Source: an uncultured Clostridium sp.
GTDB taxonomy: Bacteria; Bacillota; Clostridia; Lachnospirales; Lachnospiraceae
DNA: 18,453 nt
Direction of reading: 5' to 3'
NCBI GenBank assembly: GCA_900551135.1
Contig: URUX01000032.1
Location: forward strand, 1 to 18,453
The notes under the pieces are model-generated. The model worked only from the letters and a program-made list of their open reading frames with translations. It ran no database searches and was not told the origin of the DNA. Position numbers and translations under genes: made by a program. Positions 1 to 8,421 of this stretch are shown here, one piece after another. Numbering within the stretch: position 1 is the first letter of the stretch; every line of letters starts with the position of its first letter.

Positions 1-1823
1 ATACTCTCCGAATGGATATCGCTCTCCTTCTCAATGGCTGCCTCCGTTGACTCAAAGGGTTCATGGGCGGCCAGGATCAGTCCATAGGAATTATAAATCA
101 GCGTATAGCCTGCAATCCCTGTTTCTTTCTGATACGCCTTTGAGAATCCTCCGTCAATGACCAGGACCCTGCCATTGCATTTGACCGGATTTTCCCCATT
201 CTTCGACTTAACCGGCACATGTCCGTTAATAATATGGGAACCGTCTTTGGGAAGGCCAAATTCCTCTAAAATCTTATCGCAGTATTCTTCCTTCTGGCTC
301 AGTTGATAATAAGGGTTGTAAGTTTCTTTGTGTGTGGACCTGTCCTCAATAAAATAATGCTCAAATGTAGTCATCTTATCCTTGCCGAATACAGGAGATT
401 TGGAACCGCACCAGAGATACCACATAAAGTCTCTGGCATCATTTTTCCTTTTTGTTCCTTCTGGCAGGAAATAGGCATCCTGCGCCATTTTGTCCACATA
501 ATCTAATAACGCTTTTCCAGAGTATTCCTCTTCACCAAATTTTACTACATCAAAACTCCCGTCACGCTTCATGGGAATACAGCCATGGTACAGGAGATTG
601 GAATTGCAGCTCTTGTACATACTTCCATGAGAATATAAAAACTTGACATGTTTATGAAGAAGGGTATTGTGCTGGAAAGACATCTGCAGCGTATGAAGCA
701 GTTCTTCTTCTTCTTTTGTAAGCTTTAAAGGCGCTTCCGGATTGACAGTAGGAAATCTCATGTCCGTCATAGAGTATTCTTTATTTCCGATTTTCACAGT
801 GCCCTGTTCAAAATCAATATGCTGCAGGAGAATCCTGTCTTCCATGTGATATTCCGGATGACGTTTGATAATCTGTCCTTCAATCTTAAACTGAATCACC
901 GCAATCGCTTTGTGCATCTTGGCCGCCAGCCCTGGATCAACTTCATCATAGATATTTTCGTCTAAAATATGAGGCGCAAATCTGGCACAGGGATCATCCC
1001 GGTAGACTCTGGCTGCAAACATGGACAACGGCCGGAGATTAATGCCGTATCCTTCCTCCAAAGCGTCAAAATTATTGTAACTGATGGCAATCCGCAGTAC
1101 ATTGCAGATACAGGCCAAATTGCCGGTTGCAGCTCCCATCCAGTCAATATCATGGTTACCCCACTGAATGTCTACATCATGGAACTGCATCAGTTCATTC
1201 ATAATCAAGTCTGCCCGAGGTCCTCTGTCAAAAATATCTCCAATAATATGAAGACTGTCTATGGTCAGATTTTGAATCAGTTCGCACAGGGCTACGATAA
1301 ACTGGTCGGCAATCTGAATATCAATAATGGAACGGATAATCTCGCTGTAGTAGACTTTCTTATTTTCGTCATTATAATCAACATGGAGCAATTCGTCAAT
1401 AATATACGCAAAGGCCGGCGGCATCTTTTTACGAACTTTGGAACGGCTGTACTTAGACGAAACCTCTTTGCAGATATTAACCAGGCGGTAAATTGTGATT
1501 CGCTGCCAGTCCTCTGTATTACGCCCCTCTGCCGTCATTTTTCTTAAATTTCGATCCGGATAATAAATCAAATTGGCAAGTTCCACCTGTTCCTCTTCCG
1601 GAATAATGTAGCCAAAGGTGGCCTTTATTTTTTCTCGGATAATACCAGAAGATGAACGCAGCAGGTGAATAAATGCTTCATGTTCCCCATGAAGATCGCT
1701 GAAAAAATACTCTGTTCCTTTTGGAAGGCCCTGAATCGCCATCAAATTGATCATTTCCCCCGAAGCTGACCGGATAGACGGATATTCTCTGGACAGCAGT
1801 TTTAAATATGCCAAATCCCTCAT
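1..1823 (-). CDS. fbp: Fructose-1,6-bisphosphatase, class III (Firmicutes type), 3' end missing
   Basis: This cytosolic gluconeogenic enzyme hydrolyses fructose 1,6-bisphosphate to fructose 6-phosphate and phosphate. I translated 607 codons from ATG at 1821-1823 to the left window edge without a stop. The calcineurin-like metallophosphatase motifs are in order: FSDLHGEHEAF (Asp43, His45), GDIFDRG near residues 195-201 and GNHD at 222-225. Further on are INGHVPVK near 530 and GGFSKAYQ near 558. The N-terminus MRDLAYLKLLSREYPS is typical of the family. Class III enzymes run to about 640-670 residues, so roughly 40-60 residues lie outside the window. The start is supported by a GAGGGAAAG-like site just upstream. 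The gene is divergent from the metallo-hydrolase gene at 1935 and appears monocistronic here. It is unrelated in sequence to class I and II FBPases. Confidence 0.95.
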   Translation of the reverse strand, partial: MRDLAYLKLLSREYPSIRSASGEMINLMAIQGLPKGTEYFFSDLHGEHEAFIHLLRSSSGIIREKIKATFGYIIPEEEQVELANLIYYPDRNLRKMTAEGRNTEDWQRITIYRLVNICKEVSSKYSRSKVRKKMPPAFAYIIDELLHVDYNDENKKVYYSEIIRSIIDIQIADQFIVALCELIQNLTIDSLHIIGDIFDRGPRADLIMNELMQFHDVDIQWGNHDIDWMGAATGNLACICNVLRIAISYNNFDALEEGYGINLRPLSMFAARVYRDDPCARFAPHILDENIYDEVDPGLAAKMHKAIAVIQFKIEGQIIKRHPEYHMEDRILLQHIDFEQGTVKIGNKEYSMTDMRFPTVNPEAPLKLTKEEEELLHTLQMSFQHNTLLHKHVKFLYSHGSMYKSCNSNLLYHGCIPMKRDGSFDVVKFGEEEYSGKALLDYVDKMAQDAYFLPEGTKRKNDARDFMWYLWCGSKSPVFGKDKMTTFEHYFIEDRSTHKETYNPYYQLSQKEEYCDKILEEFGLPKDGSHIINGHVPVKSKNGENPVKCNGRVLVIDGGFSKAYQKETGIAGYTLIYNSYGLILAAHEPFESTEAAIEKESDIHSES

Positions 1824-1934
1824 AATACTTTCCCTCTCTGTTGCTCTTGTACCCACATTTTACATAACACACATTGCAATTTCTTTGGATTTATAGTACC
1901 ATAATTTTAAAAAAATGGGAAGTAGGGAAGCGTT

Positions 1935-2738
1935 ATGGAACAGTTATATGTATTTGGAACCGGACATGCCGCAGTTGTCCGCAATTATAATACCTGCTTT
2001 GCAATCCGCGATGGAGAAGACTATTTTATGACTGATGCAGGAGGGGGAAACCGTATTTTAGGAATCCTCCAGGATATGAACATTCCTCTGGATCAGATTC
2101 ACCATATTTTCGTTACCCATGAGCACACGGATCATGTCTTAGGCATTGTCTGGATGATCCGCATGATTGGAAGCCGGATGTTGACAGGGAAATATCAGGG
2201 GGATTTATATCTGTACTGCCACAACGAGTTGGCTGAAACCATCCGAACCTTGTGCCGTCTGACTCTCCCTGGAAAGCTGATCTGCCTTTTTGAATCCAGA
2301 ATCCATCTGACTGGTGTAGAAGACGGACAGTCCATGGAAATTCTGGGACATTCCGTTACCTTTTTCGATATTCACTCTACTAAAGCCAGACAGTTTGGCT
2401 ACACCTTTACCTTAAGAAACGGGCAGCGCCTTACCTGTGCCGGTGACGAACCATTTAATCCTCTGTGCCGTCCCTATGTGGAAGGCAGCGCCTGGCTTCT
2501 CCATGAAGCATTCTGTCTTTATGAAGAACGCGATAAATATAAGCCTTACGAAAAACACCACAGTACAGTAAAAGACGCCTGTGAACTGGCCCAGTCCCTA
2601 AACGTCCCTAATCTGGTGCTCTGGCATACAGAGGAAGACCATGGTGAACACCGCCAGGCTCTCTACCTTGCAGAAGGCAGACAGTACTATACCGGACATT
2701 TGTTTGTTCCCGAGGATAAGACGATTCTGGAGCTGTAA
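1935..2738 (+). CDS. MBL-fold metallo-hydrolase, RNase Z-like
   Basis: This is a 267-residue cytosolic protein of the metallo-beta-lactamase fold. All seven metal ligands expected for the RNase Z branch are visible: His62, His64, Asp66 and His67 in THEHTDH, His147 in FDIHST, Asp171 in CAGDE and His231 in LWHTEED. The stretch HHSTVKDACELA (208-219) also resembles the RNase Z C-terminal region. The protein is shorter than bacterial RNase Z (about 300 residues), and I do not see an obvious tRNA-binding exosite insertion. True tRNA 3'-processing activity is therefore uncertain; a general phosphodiesterase or hydrolase role is possible. A purine-rich site (AGTAGGGAAG) precedes the ATG at a usable distance. 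The next gene on the same strand starts 93 bases downstream, so co-transcription is possible but not shown. Confidence 0.85.
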   Translation: MEQLYVFGTGHAAVVRNYNTCFAIRDGEDYFMTDAGGGNRILGILQDMNIPLDQIHHIFVTHEHTDHVLGIVWMIRMIGSRMLTGKYQGDLYLYCHNELAETIRTLCRLTLPGKLICLFESRIHLTGVEDGQSMEILGHSVTFFDIHSTKARQFGYTFTLRNGQRLTCAGDEPFNPLCRPYVEGSAWLLHEAFCLYEERDKYKPYEKHHSTVKDACELAQSLNVPNLVLWHTEEDHGEHRQALYLAEGRQYYTGHLFVPEDKTILEL

Positions 2739-2831
2739 GGGTCTATTCTCTGTTTTCCTTTCATATCTTCTTATTAGAATGTTGTCTTGGATGCCTCATT
2801 CCAATCATTCTGACAAGAGGAGGGAACATCT

Positions 2832-3989
2832 TTGAAATTATTCCAAAAACCGCGTCTTTTGTCCAGATTTTTCACCTCTGGCACGCTAATCTGTGCCGAG
2901 GTGATTCTTTTATGTATTTTCAGCCTGTCTGTCTTTTTTAAATCCATTCAAAATGGCCATCCCTGGCCTCCTGAAGCATCCGGTATGATCACTGCCTCAC
3001 CTGCAAAAGAAACCTATATTAAGTGGGTGGATTTTACGGTTACCTCTCAGGCTTTAAACGATGCTTTCCGGTATGATGTGGATACCTGCCAGTCCCCTGT
3101 ACATTTAAATTGGATCGAACTTCTTGCCTGTCTCGGTGCAAAATATGGCGGTGATTTTTCTCGTTATCAGAAAAAAGATCTGGACAGCCTTGCTGACACA
3201 CTGACAAACGGTTCCTCCACCATAGACAATTTAACCGAATCTATGAAGTATTATCCTTATTATCTGGAAGCTTACGGCGCAGTCCTTGGCGGAATGGTCG
3301 GTGAATTTGAAGCAGAAATTCCGGCCTCCCGGGCTCCCGGTTATCTTCTGCCGCAGGATGGAGACGGCAGCGAATCCAAACCTAAAACCGTCTGGGCCCG
3401 TCAGTATGGATTAAAGGCCTTCTCCCCCATTGCCAAAAATTTTCCATATCAGGATTATGACGATTTTGGAGCCGCCAGAGATTACGGCTACCGAAGGCAG
3501 CATCTCGGACATGATTTTTTAGGCCAGACTGGAACTCCTGTCATTGCCGTAGAATCCGGTGTTGTGGAAGCCATTGGATGGAATCAGTACGGAGGCTGGA
3601 GGATTGGTATCCGCAGTTTTGATAAAAAACGATATTACTATTACGCCCATTTGAGAAAAAACTATCCCTATCAGTCTGGTTTAAAAGAAGGTTCTGTTGT
3701 TCAGGCTGGAGACGTCATTGGCTATCTGGGACGTACCGGCTACAGCACTACGGAAAACACCAATAATATCGACCAGCCCCATCTTCATTTTGGAATTCAG
3801 CTGATTTTCGATGAATCTCAAAAAGACGGCTCCAATGAAATCTGGATTAGCTGCTATGAACTGGCTAAATTTTTGCACCAGCACCAGTCTGAAACGCAAA
3901 AAACAGAGGGCACCAAGGAGTGGCACCGGATCTACGGTTTCCGTGATCCCATGGTTTCCACTTCTCAGCGTCCTCCATTTAGTAAATAA
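2832..3989 (+). CDS. Membrane-anchored M23 (LytM-type) metallopeptidase
   Basis: This 385-residue protein is a putative peptidoglycan endopeptidase or wall-remodelling enzyme. A TTG start at 2832 is chosen because an excellent GAGGAGGG site lies at 2817-2824, eight bases upstream; no better ATG exists nearby. Residues about 13-36 form one hydrophobic segment, so the protein is probably a single-pass membrane protein facing outward. The middle part (about 60-200) is not one I recognise. The LytM domain spans about 215-325. Zinc ligands are intact: His224 and Asp228 (HLGHD), then His317 and His319 (HLH). His273 (YYAH) is also present, so the enzyme should be active, unlike degenerate M23 proteins such as SpoIIQ. 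Its 3' end overlaps the convergent acyltransferase gene by 25 bases. Confidence 0.88.
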   Translation: MKLFQKPRLLSRFFTSGTLICAEVILLCIFSLSVFFKSIQNGHPWPPEASGMITASPAKETYIKWVDFTVTSQALNDAFRYDVDTCQSPVHLNWIELLACLGAKYGGDFSRYQKKDLDSLADTLTNGSSTIDNLTESMKYYPYYLEAYGAVLGGMVGEFEAEIPASRAPGYLLPQDGDGSESKPKTVWARQYGLKAFSPIAKNFPYQDYDDFGAARDYGYRRQHLGHDFLGQTGTPVIAVESGVVEAIGWNQYGGWRIGIRSFDKKRYYYYAHLRKNYPYQSGLKEGSVVQAGDVIGYLGRTGYSTTENTNNIDQPHLHFGIQLIFDESQKDGSNEIWISCYELAKFLHQHQSETQKTEGTKEWHRIYGFRDPMVSTSQRPPFSK

Positions 3990-5032
3990 AATCCTTTCGG
4001 GCTGATTTTTTTCAGGGTTTTTCCAATAGCGGTACTCATCGCCACCATAATAACCGGCATAGCCAGATACAGCAGAAGAGGAATCACCCCCGCCGGCCAC
4101 AGCGCCGGCCCGGTTCCGCCTTCTGCAGCAAAAAACTGATGAAATACCATGGCCGCGCCTTTATTAATAAACCGCACAAATGCAAAATGCAGGGCATACA
4201 GGAAAAAATTGTATTCCATCCACATTCTTGGCTTTCCAAGCCATCCTTCATCCACAATCATCCACAATCCTATTACGGCTAAAAAGCGATATAAGACCGT
4301 GTAGAAAGGCTGATACGTTGTTCCAGCCAGAACAAAGTTTGCTGCAGCTGCCATTAAAAACAGCAGTCCTGTCAGAAAGCGTTTTCCAGACCAGTTCTGC
4401 TCCACCCATTTTTCACTTCTCAGCGCTGCAAATCCTGCTGCTGAATAATAAAACAAGGCGTCTTCATTAATAACAGGCAAATCTTCTTTTATCCACAGCA
4501 AAACCAGCAAAATCCCCAGATAGGCGATTCCGCTCCAGACATTCTTTAAAACCCCATATAAAACCGGAGCCAGGGCAATCAGAAAAATCAGCTGGTAAAG
4601 ATACCAGAACACATATAAATATGTGTGATGAATGACTGCATCTGCCAGCGCTTTCAGATGGAAAGGAATCACCCCTTTTCCCATCAACTCCCCTACTCCA
4701 GGCAGCCGGCTTCCGATGACATACCCCAGATAATACAGGCCATTCCACAGCAGATAGGGTATAAGAACGCTGCGGACTCTGGATTTCCATTTTGCTCCCA
4801 GCCTGCTCCAGGTAAAATTGCGGTAAAACAGATATCCCGAAATCATAAAAAATCCAGGTACTGCAATCTGCGCTGCCGTTTCTCCCAGCAGGCGTTCCAT
4901 CTCATAAATCCTGTCGCCTGCTTTTGTCGCCCCCATAAACAACTCGGCATTAAAAGAATGAGCCCAAACCACCAAAATGCTGAATGCAAAAGTAAACCAG
5001 ATGACCTTTTTCCGAAAATCCTCTTCTCTCAT
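3965..5032 (-). CDS. Integral-membrane acyltransferase (acyltransferase 3 family)
   Basis: This 355-residue multi-pass membrane protein belongs to the OafA/OatA-like acyltransferase 3 family, which O-acylates cell-surface glycans or lipids. Visible signs are the N-terminal helix followed by VVWAHSF (His25, the conserved family histidine position), the segment VPGFFMISGYLFYRN and the basic loop KSRVRSVLIPYLLWN, then a series of hydrophobic helices. There is no extracellular SGNH domain. The open frame extends upstream to a TTG at 5119, but I chose ATG at 5030-5032. A consensus promoter (5063-5091) lies inside that extension, and AGGAGG sits just before this ATG, though with a short 3-base gap. 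The substrate cannot be read from sequence. Peptidoglycan- and wall-related neighbours (M23 peptidase, wall-binding repeat protein) suggest an envelope polymer. Confidence 0.85.
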   Translation of the reverse strand: MREEDFRKKVIWFTFAFSILVVWAHSFNAELFMGATKAGDRIYEMERLLGETAAQIAVPGFFMISGYLFYRNFTWSRLGAKWKSRVRSVLIPYLLWNGLYYLGYVIGSRLPGVGELMGKGVIPFHLKALADAVIHHTYLYVFWYLYQLIFLIALAPVLYGVLKNVWSGIAYLGILLVLLWIKEDLPVINEDALFYYSAAGFAALRSEKWVEQNWSGKRFLTGLLFLMAAAANFVLAGTTYQPFYTVLYRFLAVIGLWMIVDEGWLGKPRMWMEYNFFLYALHFAFVRFINKGAAMVFHQFFAAEGGTGPALWPAGVIPLLLYLAMPVIMVAMSTAIGKTLKKISPKGFYLLNGGR

Positions 5033-5062
5033 AGGCCTCCTAAAATAATTTCCATTACTGCT

Positions 5063-5091
5063 ATTATAAAGTCCATCTATACGGCTGTCAA
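5063..5091 (-). promoter_or_regulatory. Perfect-consensus sigma-A promoter of the acyltransferase gene
   Basis: Read on the minus strand, TTGACA (5086-5091) and TATAAT (5063-5068) are separated by exactly 17 bases. Both hexamers match the consensus at every position. Transcription would start near 5056, giving a leader of only about 24 bases before the ATG at 5032. Confidence 0.85.
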
Positions 5092-5168
5092 TGAGAGGAC
5101 TCCTGGCCTTTTCCCCCAATATCCAGCATTAGTAAGAAATTCGTCAGAAATTTGTATACTTAACTTCT

Positions 5169-5197
5169 TTGACTGACACTTCATAACTTGTTATAAT
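5169..5197 (+). promoter_or_regulatory. Sigma-A promoter of the cell-wall-binding repeat gene
   Basis: TTGACT (5169-5174) and TATAAT (5192-5197) are separated by 17 bases, one mismatch from full consensus. A start near 5204 gives a leader of about 36 bases that carries an AAAGGGGG Shine-Dalgarno site at 5225-5232. It is divergent from the acyltransferase promoter. Confidence 0.85.
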
Positions 5198-5239
5198 AAA
5201 ATTAGTTAATTATCAGATATTTATAAAGGGGGTTTTACT

Positions 5240-6529
5240 ATGATGAAAAGAATCAGACTGGCCATTGCTGCTGTACTTTTCACATTATCCATGTCTATTC
5301 CTGCTCTGGCGAAAGAAAAAATTACCGTCATTCAGATTACCATAGACAATGCAGGTAATGTGACTTCCGGCGCTCCCATCAGCAATGTAGACGCCAGCAC
5401 CACATCCAGTCAGTACACCGTTGACAACGCTCAGTTCATTAATGGCGGCGACATATGGCTGGGCGGAACCACGCCTCAGATTCAGGTGGATCTGCTGGCC
5501 AATGAAGGATATGAATTTGCCTCTCCTATTAAGAAAAAAGATGTATCCATCACTTCCAGTCAGTATGAAGCCACTTATTCCAGAAGCAAACGGGACAGCA
5601 GCGACCGCGCTTATCTTTCTGTATATATCAATCTTCCCAGGATTCCGGGCAGCCTGTACGATTCCTCCAGCATGTACTGGGACGGATGTACTGCCTCCTG
5701 GTCTTCTGCAGCTGATGCAGAACAATACGAGGTTCGCCTTTACCGGGGCAGTAACCTCATTACCACGGTAAAGACCGATTCGGATTATTATGACTTTTCC
5801 GGTCGGATGACCTCCAAAGGCTACTACCGCTTCCGCATCCGTCCGATTGCTGACGGCGAATATATCGGTTCCTGGTCCAGCTATTCTGAAGATATTTATA
5901 TCAATGCAGATGAGGCAGAAGAAAATCGAGACTATTCCGATCACTATAATGATGACGAATACCACTCTGACTATTACAGCAAAGGTCCTGGAACCATGGG
6001 ACATTATAATCCCAACTATCCAGGGATTACTCCTACTAATGGCAATTCCTGGGTTCCCACTTCCCAGGGATGGCGTTACCGGTTCGGCAATGGCAATTAC
6101 GCCTATAATGGCTGGCAGCTGATTAACGGCAAATACTACTTTTTCAACAATTCCGGCTACATGATGACCGGATGGCTGTATCTGGACAAAGGCTGGTATT
6201 ACCTAAATCCAGATGGCGCCATGACCACAGGATGGCAGCTGGTCAATGACAGATGGTATTACATGGAAAGCAATGGCCTGATGCAGACTGGCTGGCGCTA
6301 TCTGAATAACAAATGGTATTATCTCAATCTGGATGGTGCTATGGTAACCGGATGGAACTACATCAACGGCTTCTGGTATTATATGGATGCTTCCGGCGCT
6401 ATGTGGTCCAATGGCTGGTACTCCATCAATGGTAAAATGTACTATCTTTTCCCAGATGGCAAGATGGCAGCCAATATCCGGACTGCAGACGGACACTATG
6501 TAGACGAGTCTGGAGCGCTGGTGTGGTAA
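5240..6529 (+). CDS. Secreted cell-wall-binding repeat protein (GW/choline-binding-like repeats)
   Basis: This 429-residue exported protein has a signal peptide over residues 1-24 (MMKR, hydrophobic core, cleavage near PALA-KE). Residues about 25-135 form a domain I do not recognise. Residues about 140-222 look like a fibronectin-III-type module (SAADAEQYEVRLYRG...YYRFRIRP). A linker at about 230-262 is rich in Asp, His and Tyr. The C-terminus carries repeats of 20 residues, with GW at 291, 311, 331, 351, 371 and 392 followed by aromatic-rich WYY...DGAM units. This is the cell-wall/choline/glucan-binding repeat type, which anchors proteins non-covalently to wall glycans or teichoic acids. No catalytic domain is evident, so it is probably an adhesin or structural wall protein. 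AAAGGGGG lies 7 bases before the first of two tandem ATG codons; either may be used. Confidence 0.88.
   Translation: MMKRIRLAIAAVLFTLSMSIPALAKEKITVIQITIDNAGNVTSGAPISNVDASTTSSQYTVDNAQFINGGDIWLGGTTPQIQVDLLANEGYEFASPIKKKDVSITSSQYEATYSRSKRDSSDRAYLSVYINLPRIPGSLYDSSSMYWDGCTASWSSAADAEQYEVRLYRGSNLITTVKTDSDYYDFSGRMTSKGYYRFRIRPIADGEYIGSWSSYSEDIYINADEAEENRDYSDHYNDDEYHSDYYSKGPGTMGHYNPNYPGITPTNGNSWVPTSQGWRYRFGNGNYAYNGWQLINGKYYFFNNSGYMMTGWLYLDKGWYYLNPDGAMTTGWQLVNDRWYYMESNGLMQTGWRYLNNKWYYLNLDGAMVTGWNYINGFWYYMDASGAMWSNGWYSINGKMYYLFPDGKMAANIRTADGHYVDESGALVW
6110..6469 (+). repeat. 60-bp tandem repeats coding 20-residue wall-binding units
   Basis: About six degenerate copies with a 60-base period encode units starting with Gly-Trp and ending with a DGAM-like turn. 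The last unit carries one extra residue (GW at 392 rather than 391). The copies are conserved mainly at the TGG, TAT/TAC and GGC codons. Confidence 0.85.
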
Positions 6530-6545
6530 ATCCGAGGACTTCTGT

Positions 6546-7367
6546 TTACTTAATTCCAGAATGCATGAAGCTGTCCATAAATTGTTTTTGAAACAGCACA
6601 AACAGAATCAGCAGCGGAGCACACACCAATACCGTTGCAGCGCTGACATCACTCCATTGCGCCCCTGTTTCATAGGACATGGCAAACATTGCAAGTCCCA
6701 GAGACAGGGGCCGTTTTTCTACTGAATCGGTCATCACCAGCGGCCACAAAAAGTTGTTCCACTGAAACGATACCGAAATCATCCCAAATGCCAGATAAGC
6801 GGACTTTAAAAGGGGGACATATACATTCCACAAGATCTGAACCAGATTTGCCCCATCTACCCTGGCCGCCTCTTCCAGTTCATACGGTATGGTCTTGATT
6901 GTCTGGCGTACAATCAGCATTCCCATGGCAGAAGTAAAAAACGGCAGCATAATTCCAATTCTGGTATCGGTAAGCCCCATCTTTGTCATCAGGCTGTAAT
7001 TCGGTAAAATCAGCACTTCCGGCGCAATCATCATTTGAGACAGGAAAATAACAAATAAAATCCTGGAACCATAAAAATCCATTCTGGCAAAGGCGTATCC
7101 AGCCAATGTAATCAGCAGAAACTGTACTGCCAGCACTCCCAGCGTAATAAAAATCGTATTTCCGTAGTATTGAAAAAACGGCGCAGCTGTCAAAACCCGT
7201 TTAAAGTTATTCAGAACCGGAACACTGACAGCAAATAAGTCCAGCGCCAGATCCTGACGGATAAAAGCAGTCCGCACAACCCAAATCAACGGAATGAGGC
7301 AGACAGCCATTAATGCAAACATCAGGCTATTCAGCATCCATTTGCTTATCTTCATTGTTTTTCCCAT
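6546..7367 (-). CDS. Carbohydrate ABC transporter permease, MalG/UgpE type
   Basis: This 273-residue inner subunit of a sugar ABC importer has about six hydrophobic segments, the first at residues 13-31. The cytoplasmic EAA loop that docks the ATPase is clear: EEAARVDGANLVQILWNVYV, with the EAARVDGA core at 166-173. Length and motif match MalG/UgpE-family permeases. The ATG at 7365-7367 follows AGGGGA at a good distance; a second in-frame ATG five codons in is less likely. The gene starts 12 bases after the partner permease stops, so the two are one operon. The C-terminus ends 16 bases from the convergent wall-binding gene, with no terminator hairpin visible between them. The transported sugar is not identifiable. 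Confidence 0.92.
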   Translation of the reverse strand: MGKTMKISKWMLNSLMFALMAVCLIPLIWVVRTAFIRQDLALDLFAVSVPVLNNFKRVLTAAPFFQYYGNTIFITLGVLAVQFLLITLAGYAFARMDFYGSRILFVIFLSQMMIAPEVLILPNYSLMTKMGLTDTRIGIMLPFFTSAMGMLIVRQTIKTIPYELEEAARVDGANLVQILWNVYVPLLKSAYLAFGMISVSFQWNNFLWPLVMTDSVEKRPLSLGLAMFAMSYETGAQWSDVSAATVLVCAPLLILFVLFQKQFMDSFMHSGIK

Positions 7368-7379
7368 TTTTCTGTCCCC

Positions 7380-8288
7380 TTACTTATTATAGTATGCATT
7401 TCTATCACTTCGAAAGAAGCCGATTGAAGTAATCAAAAGCAGCATTCCTACCAGAATTACCGTCATTGCCGACGCTTTTCCTGTATCCCAGTAATCAAAT
7501 CCAGTCTGATAGATATAGTATAACAGCACGTTGGTTGCATTTCCCGGGCCGCCCTTCGTCATAATATAGAGATGATCTACCATCTTATATGCATTGGTCA
7601 TGACAATGATCAGCACATAAATATTCGTAGCCTTCAGCATCGGCCAGGTAATTAAACGGAACATACTGACTTCTCCGGCTCCGTCCATTCTGGCGGCCTC
7701 ATAAAGTTCTTTGTCAATTCCATGAAGTCCTGCGATATAAAACAGCATAATATAGCCTGTCTGTTTCCAAATCAGCATGACCATAATGGCCCAGATTGCA
7801 GTTGTTCCGTCTGCCAGAATCCGCCATTCCGGATTGATATACCCCAGCAGACCGTAAATCGGAGTATAAATAAACATCCAGATATTGGCTGCTGCCACCA
7901 GTGGAATAAAGGTTGGATAAATAAACCCCAGCCGGACAAAACTTTTTCCCCATTTGAGCCGATTTGACAAAACTGCCAGCAGTACGGCCAGGCCCATGCT
8001 GACAGGAATTGTCACGACTGCAATAAGAAAATTATTGAAAAAGCACTCCTGAAATACCGGATCTGCCAAAAGCGCCTTATAATTTCCCAGTCCATTCCAA
8101 ACCGGCGTTATGGTGGACAAGTTGTCTTTAAACAAACTGCTGTATATACTTTTTGCAATGGGGTAAATTGTAAAAATTGCTAAAAATAACAATGACGGCG
8201 CTAACAGCGTCCACGCCAGAATACTATTTTTCCATTTGATCCGGATAGCACTCTGCAGCGCCGGATCTGCGGCTCGTTCTGATACCAT
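7380..8288 (-). CDS. Carbohydrate ABC transporter permease, MalF/UgpA type
   Basis: This 302-residue multi-pass membrane protein has its first hydrophobic helix at about residues 22-42 (WTLLAPSLLFLAIFTIYP, the usual N-terminal signature of UgpA-like permeases). The EAA loop is YEAARMDGAGEVSMFRLITW, with the EAARMDGA core at 197-204. It would pair with the MalG-type subunit to form the channel. GAGGAGG seven bases before the ATG fixes the start. It follows the binding-protein gene after 133 bases that contain a terminator-like hairpin, so it is probably expressed below the level of the binding protein. Confidence 0.92.
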   Translation of the reverse strand: MVSERAADPALQSAIRIKWKNSILAWTLLAPSLLFLAIFTIYPIAKSIYSSLFKDNLSTITPVWNGLGNYKALLADPVFQECFFNNFLIAVVTIPVSMGLAVLLAVLSNRLKWGKSFVRLGFIYPTFIPLVAAANIWMFIYTPIYGLLGYINPEWRILADGTTAIWAIMVMLIWKQTGYIMLFYIAGLHGIDKELYEAARMDGAGEVSMFRLITWPMLKATNIYVLIIVMTNAYKMVDHLYIMTKGGPGNATNVLLYYIYQTGFDYWDTGKASAMTVILVGMLLLITSIGFFRSDRNAYYNK

Positions 8289-8330
8289 AATTTCCTCCTC
8301 GCCAACTTGTCTGTCAGACGATCTGTTTGC

Positions 8331-8369
8331 AAAAGAAAGAGCCGCCGGACGCGTTTCTTTCCAACGGCT
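8331..8369 (-). terminator. Terminator-like hairpin between binding-protein and permease genes
   Basis: On the minus strand AGCCG (8365-8369) pairs with CGGCT (8340-8344), with an inner TCC/GGA pairing after a 2x2 internal loop. A U-rich CTTTCTTTT follows (8331-8339). The site lies after the binding-protein stop and before the permease start, so it could cause partial termination and give excess binding protein. It is imperfect and inferred from the sequence only. Confidence 0.55.
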
Positions 8370-8421
8370 TCTTCCTTGTCTTTCTTAGTCTAGTGTACTG
8401 TCTAATATACTGTCTTGTTCA

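Noticed and set aside
969..1547. A 192-codon plus-strand open frame
   Set aside because: It is antisense to fbp, which has conserved catalytic motifs throughout; the plus-strand translation shows no domain and no ribosome-binding site.
1824..1934. Promoters for fbp and the metallo-hydrolase gene
   Set aside because: TTGCAA and TATAAA/CATAAT-like hexamers occur on both strands but none at 16-18 base spacing, so no promoter is claimed.
4625..5176. A 183-codon plus-strand open frame
   Set aside because: It is antisense to the acyltransferase, whose hydrophobic helices and promoter are clear.
5285..6004. A 239-codon minus-strand open frame
   Set aside because: It lies opposite the wall-binding protein gene, which has a signal peptide, promoter, Shine-Dalgarno site and repeats. 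The antisense frame is a by-product of its codon composition.
6110..6469. Regular 60-bp repeats considered as a CRISPR or satellite array
   Set aside because: The repeats are in frame, degenerate and encode the 20-residue GW wall-binding unit; there are no identical repeats separated by unique spacers.
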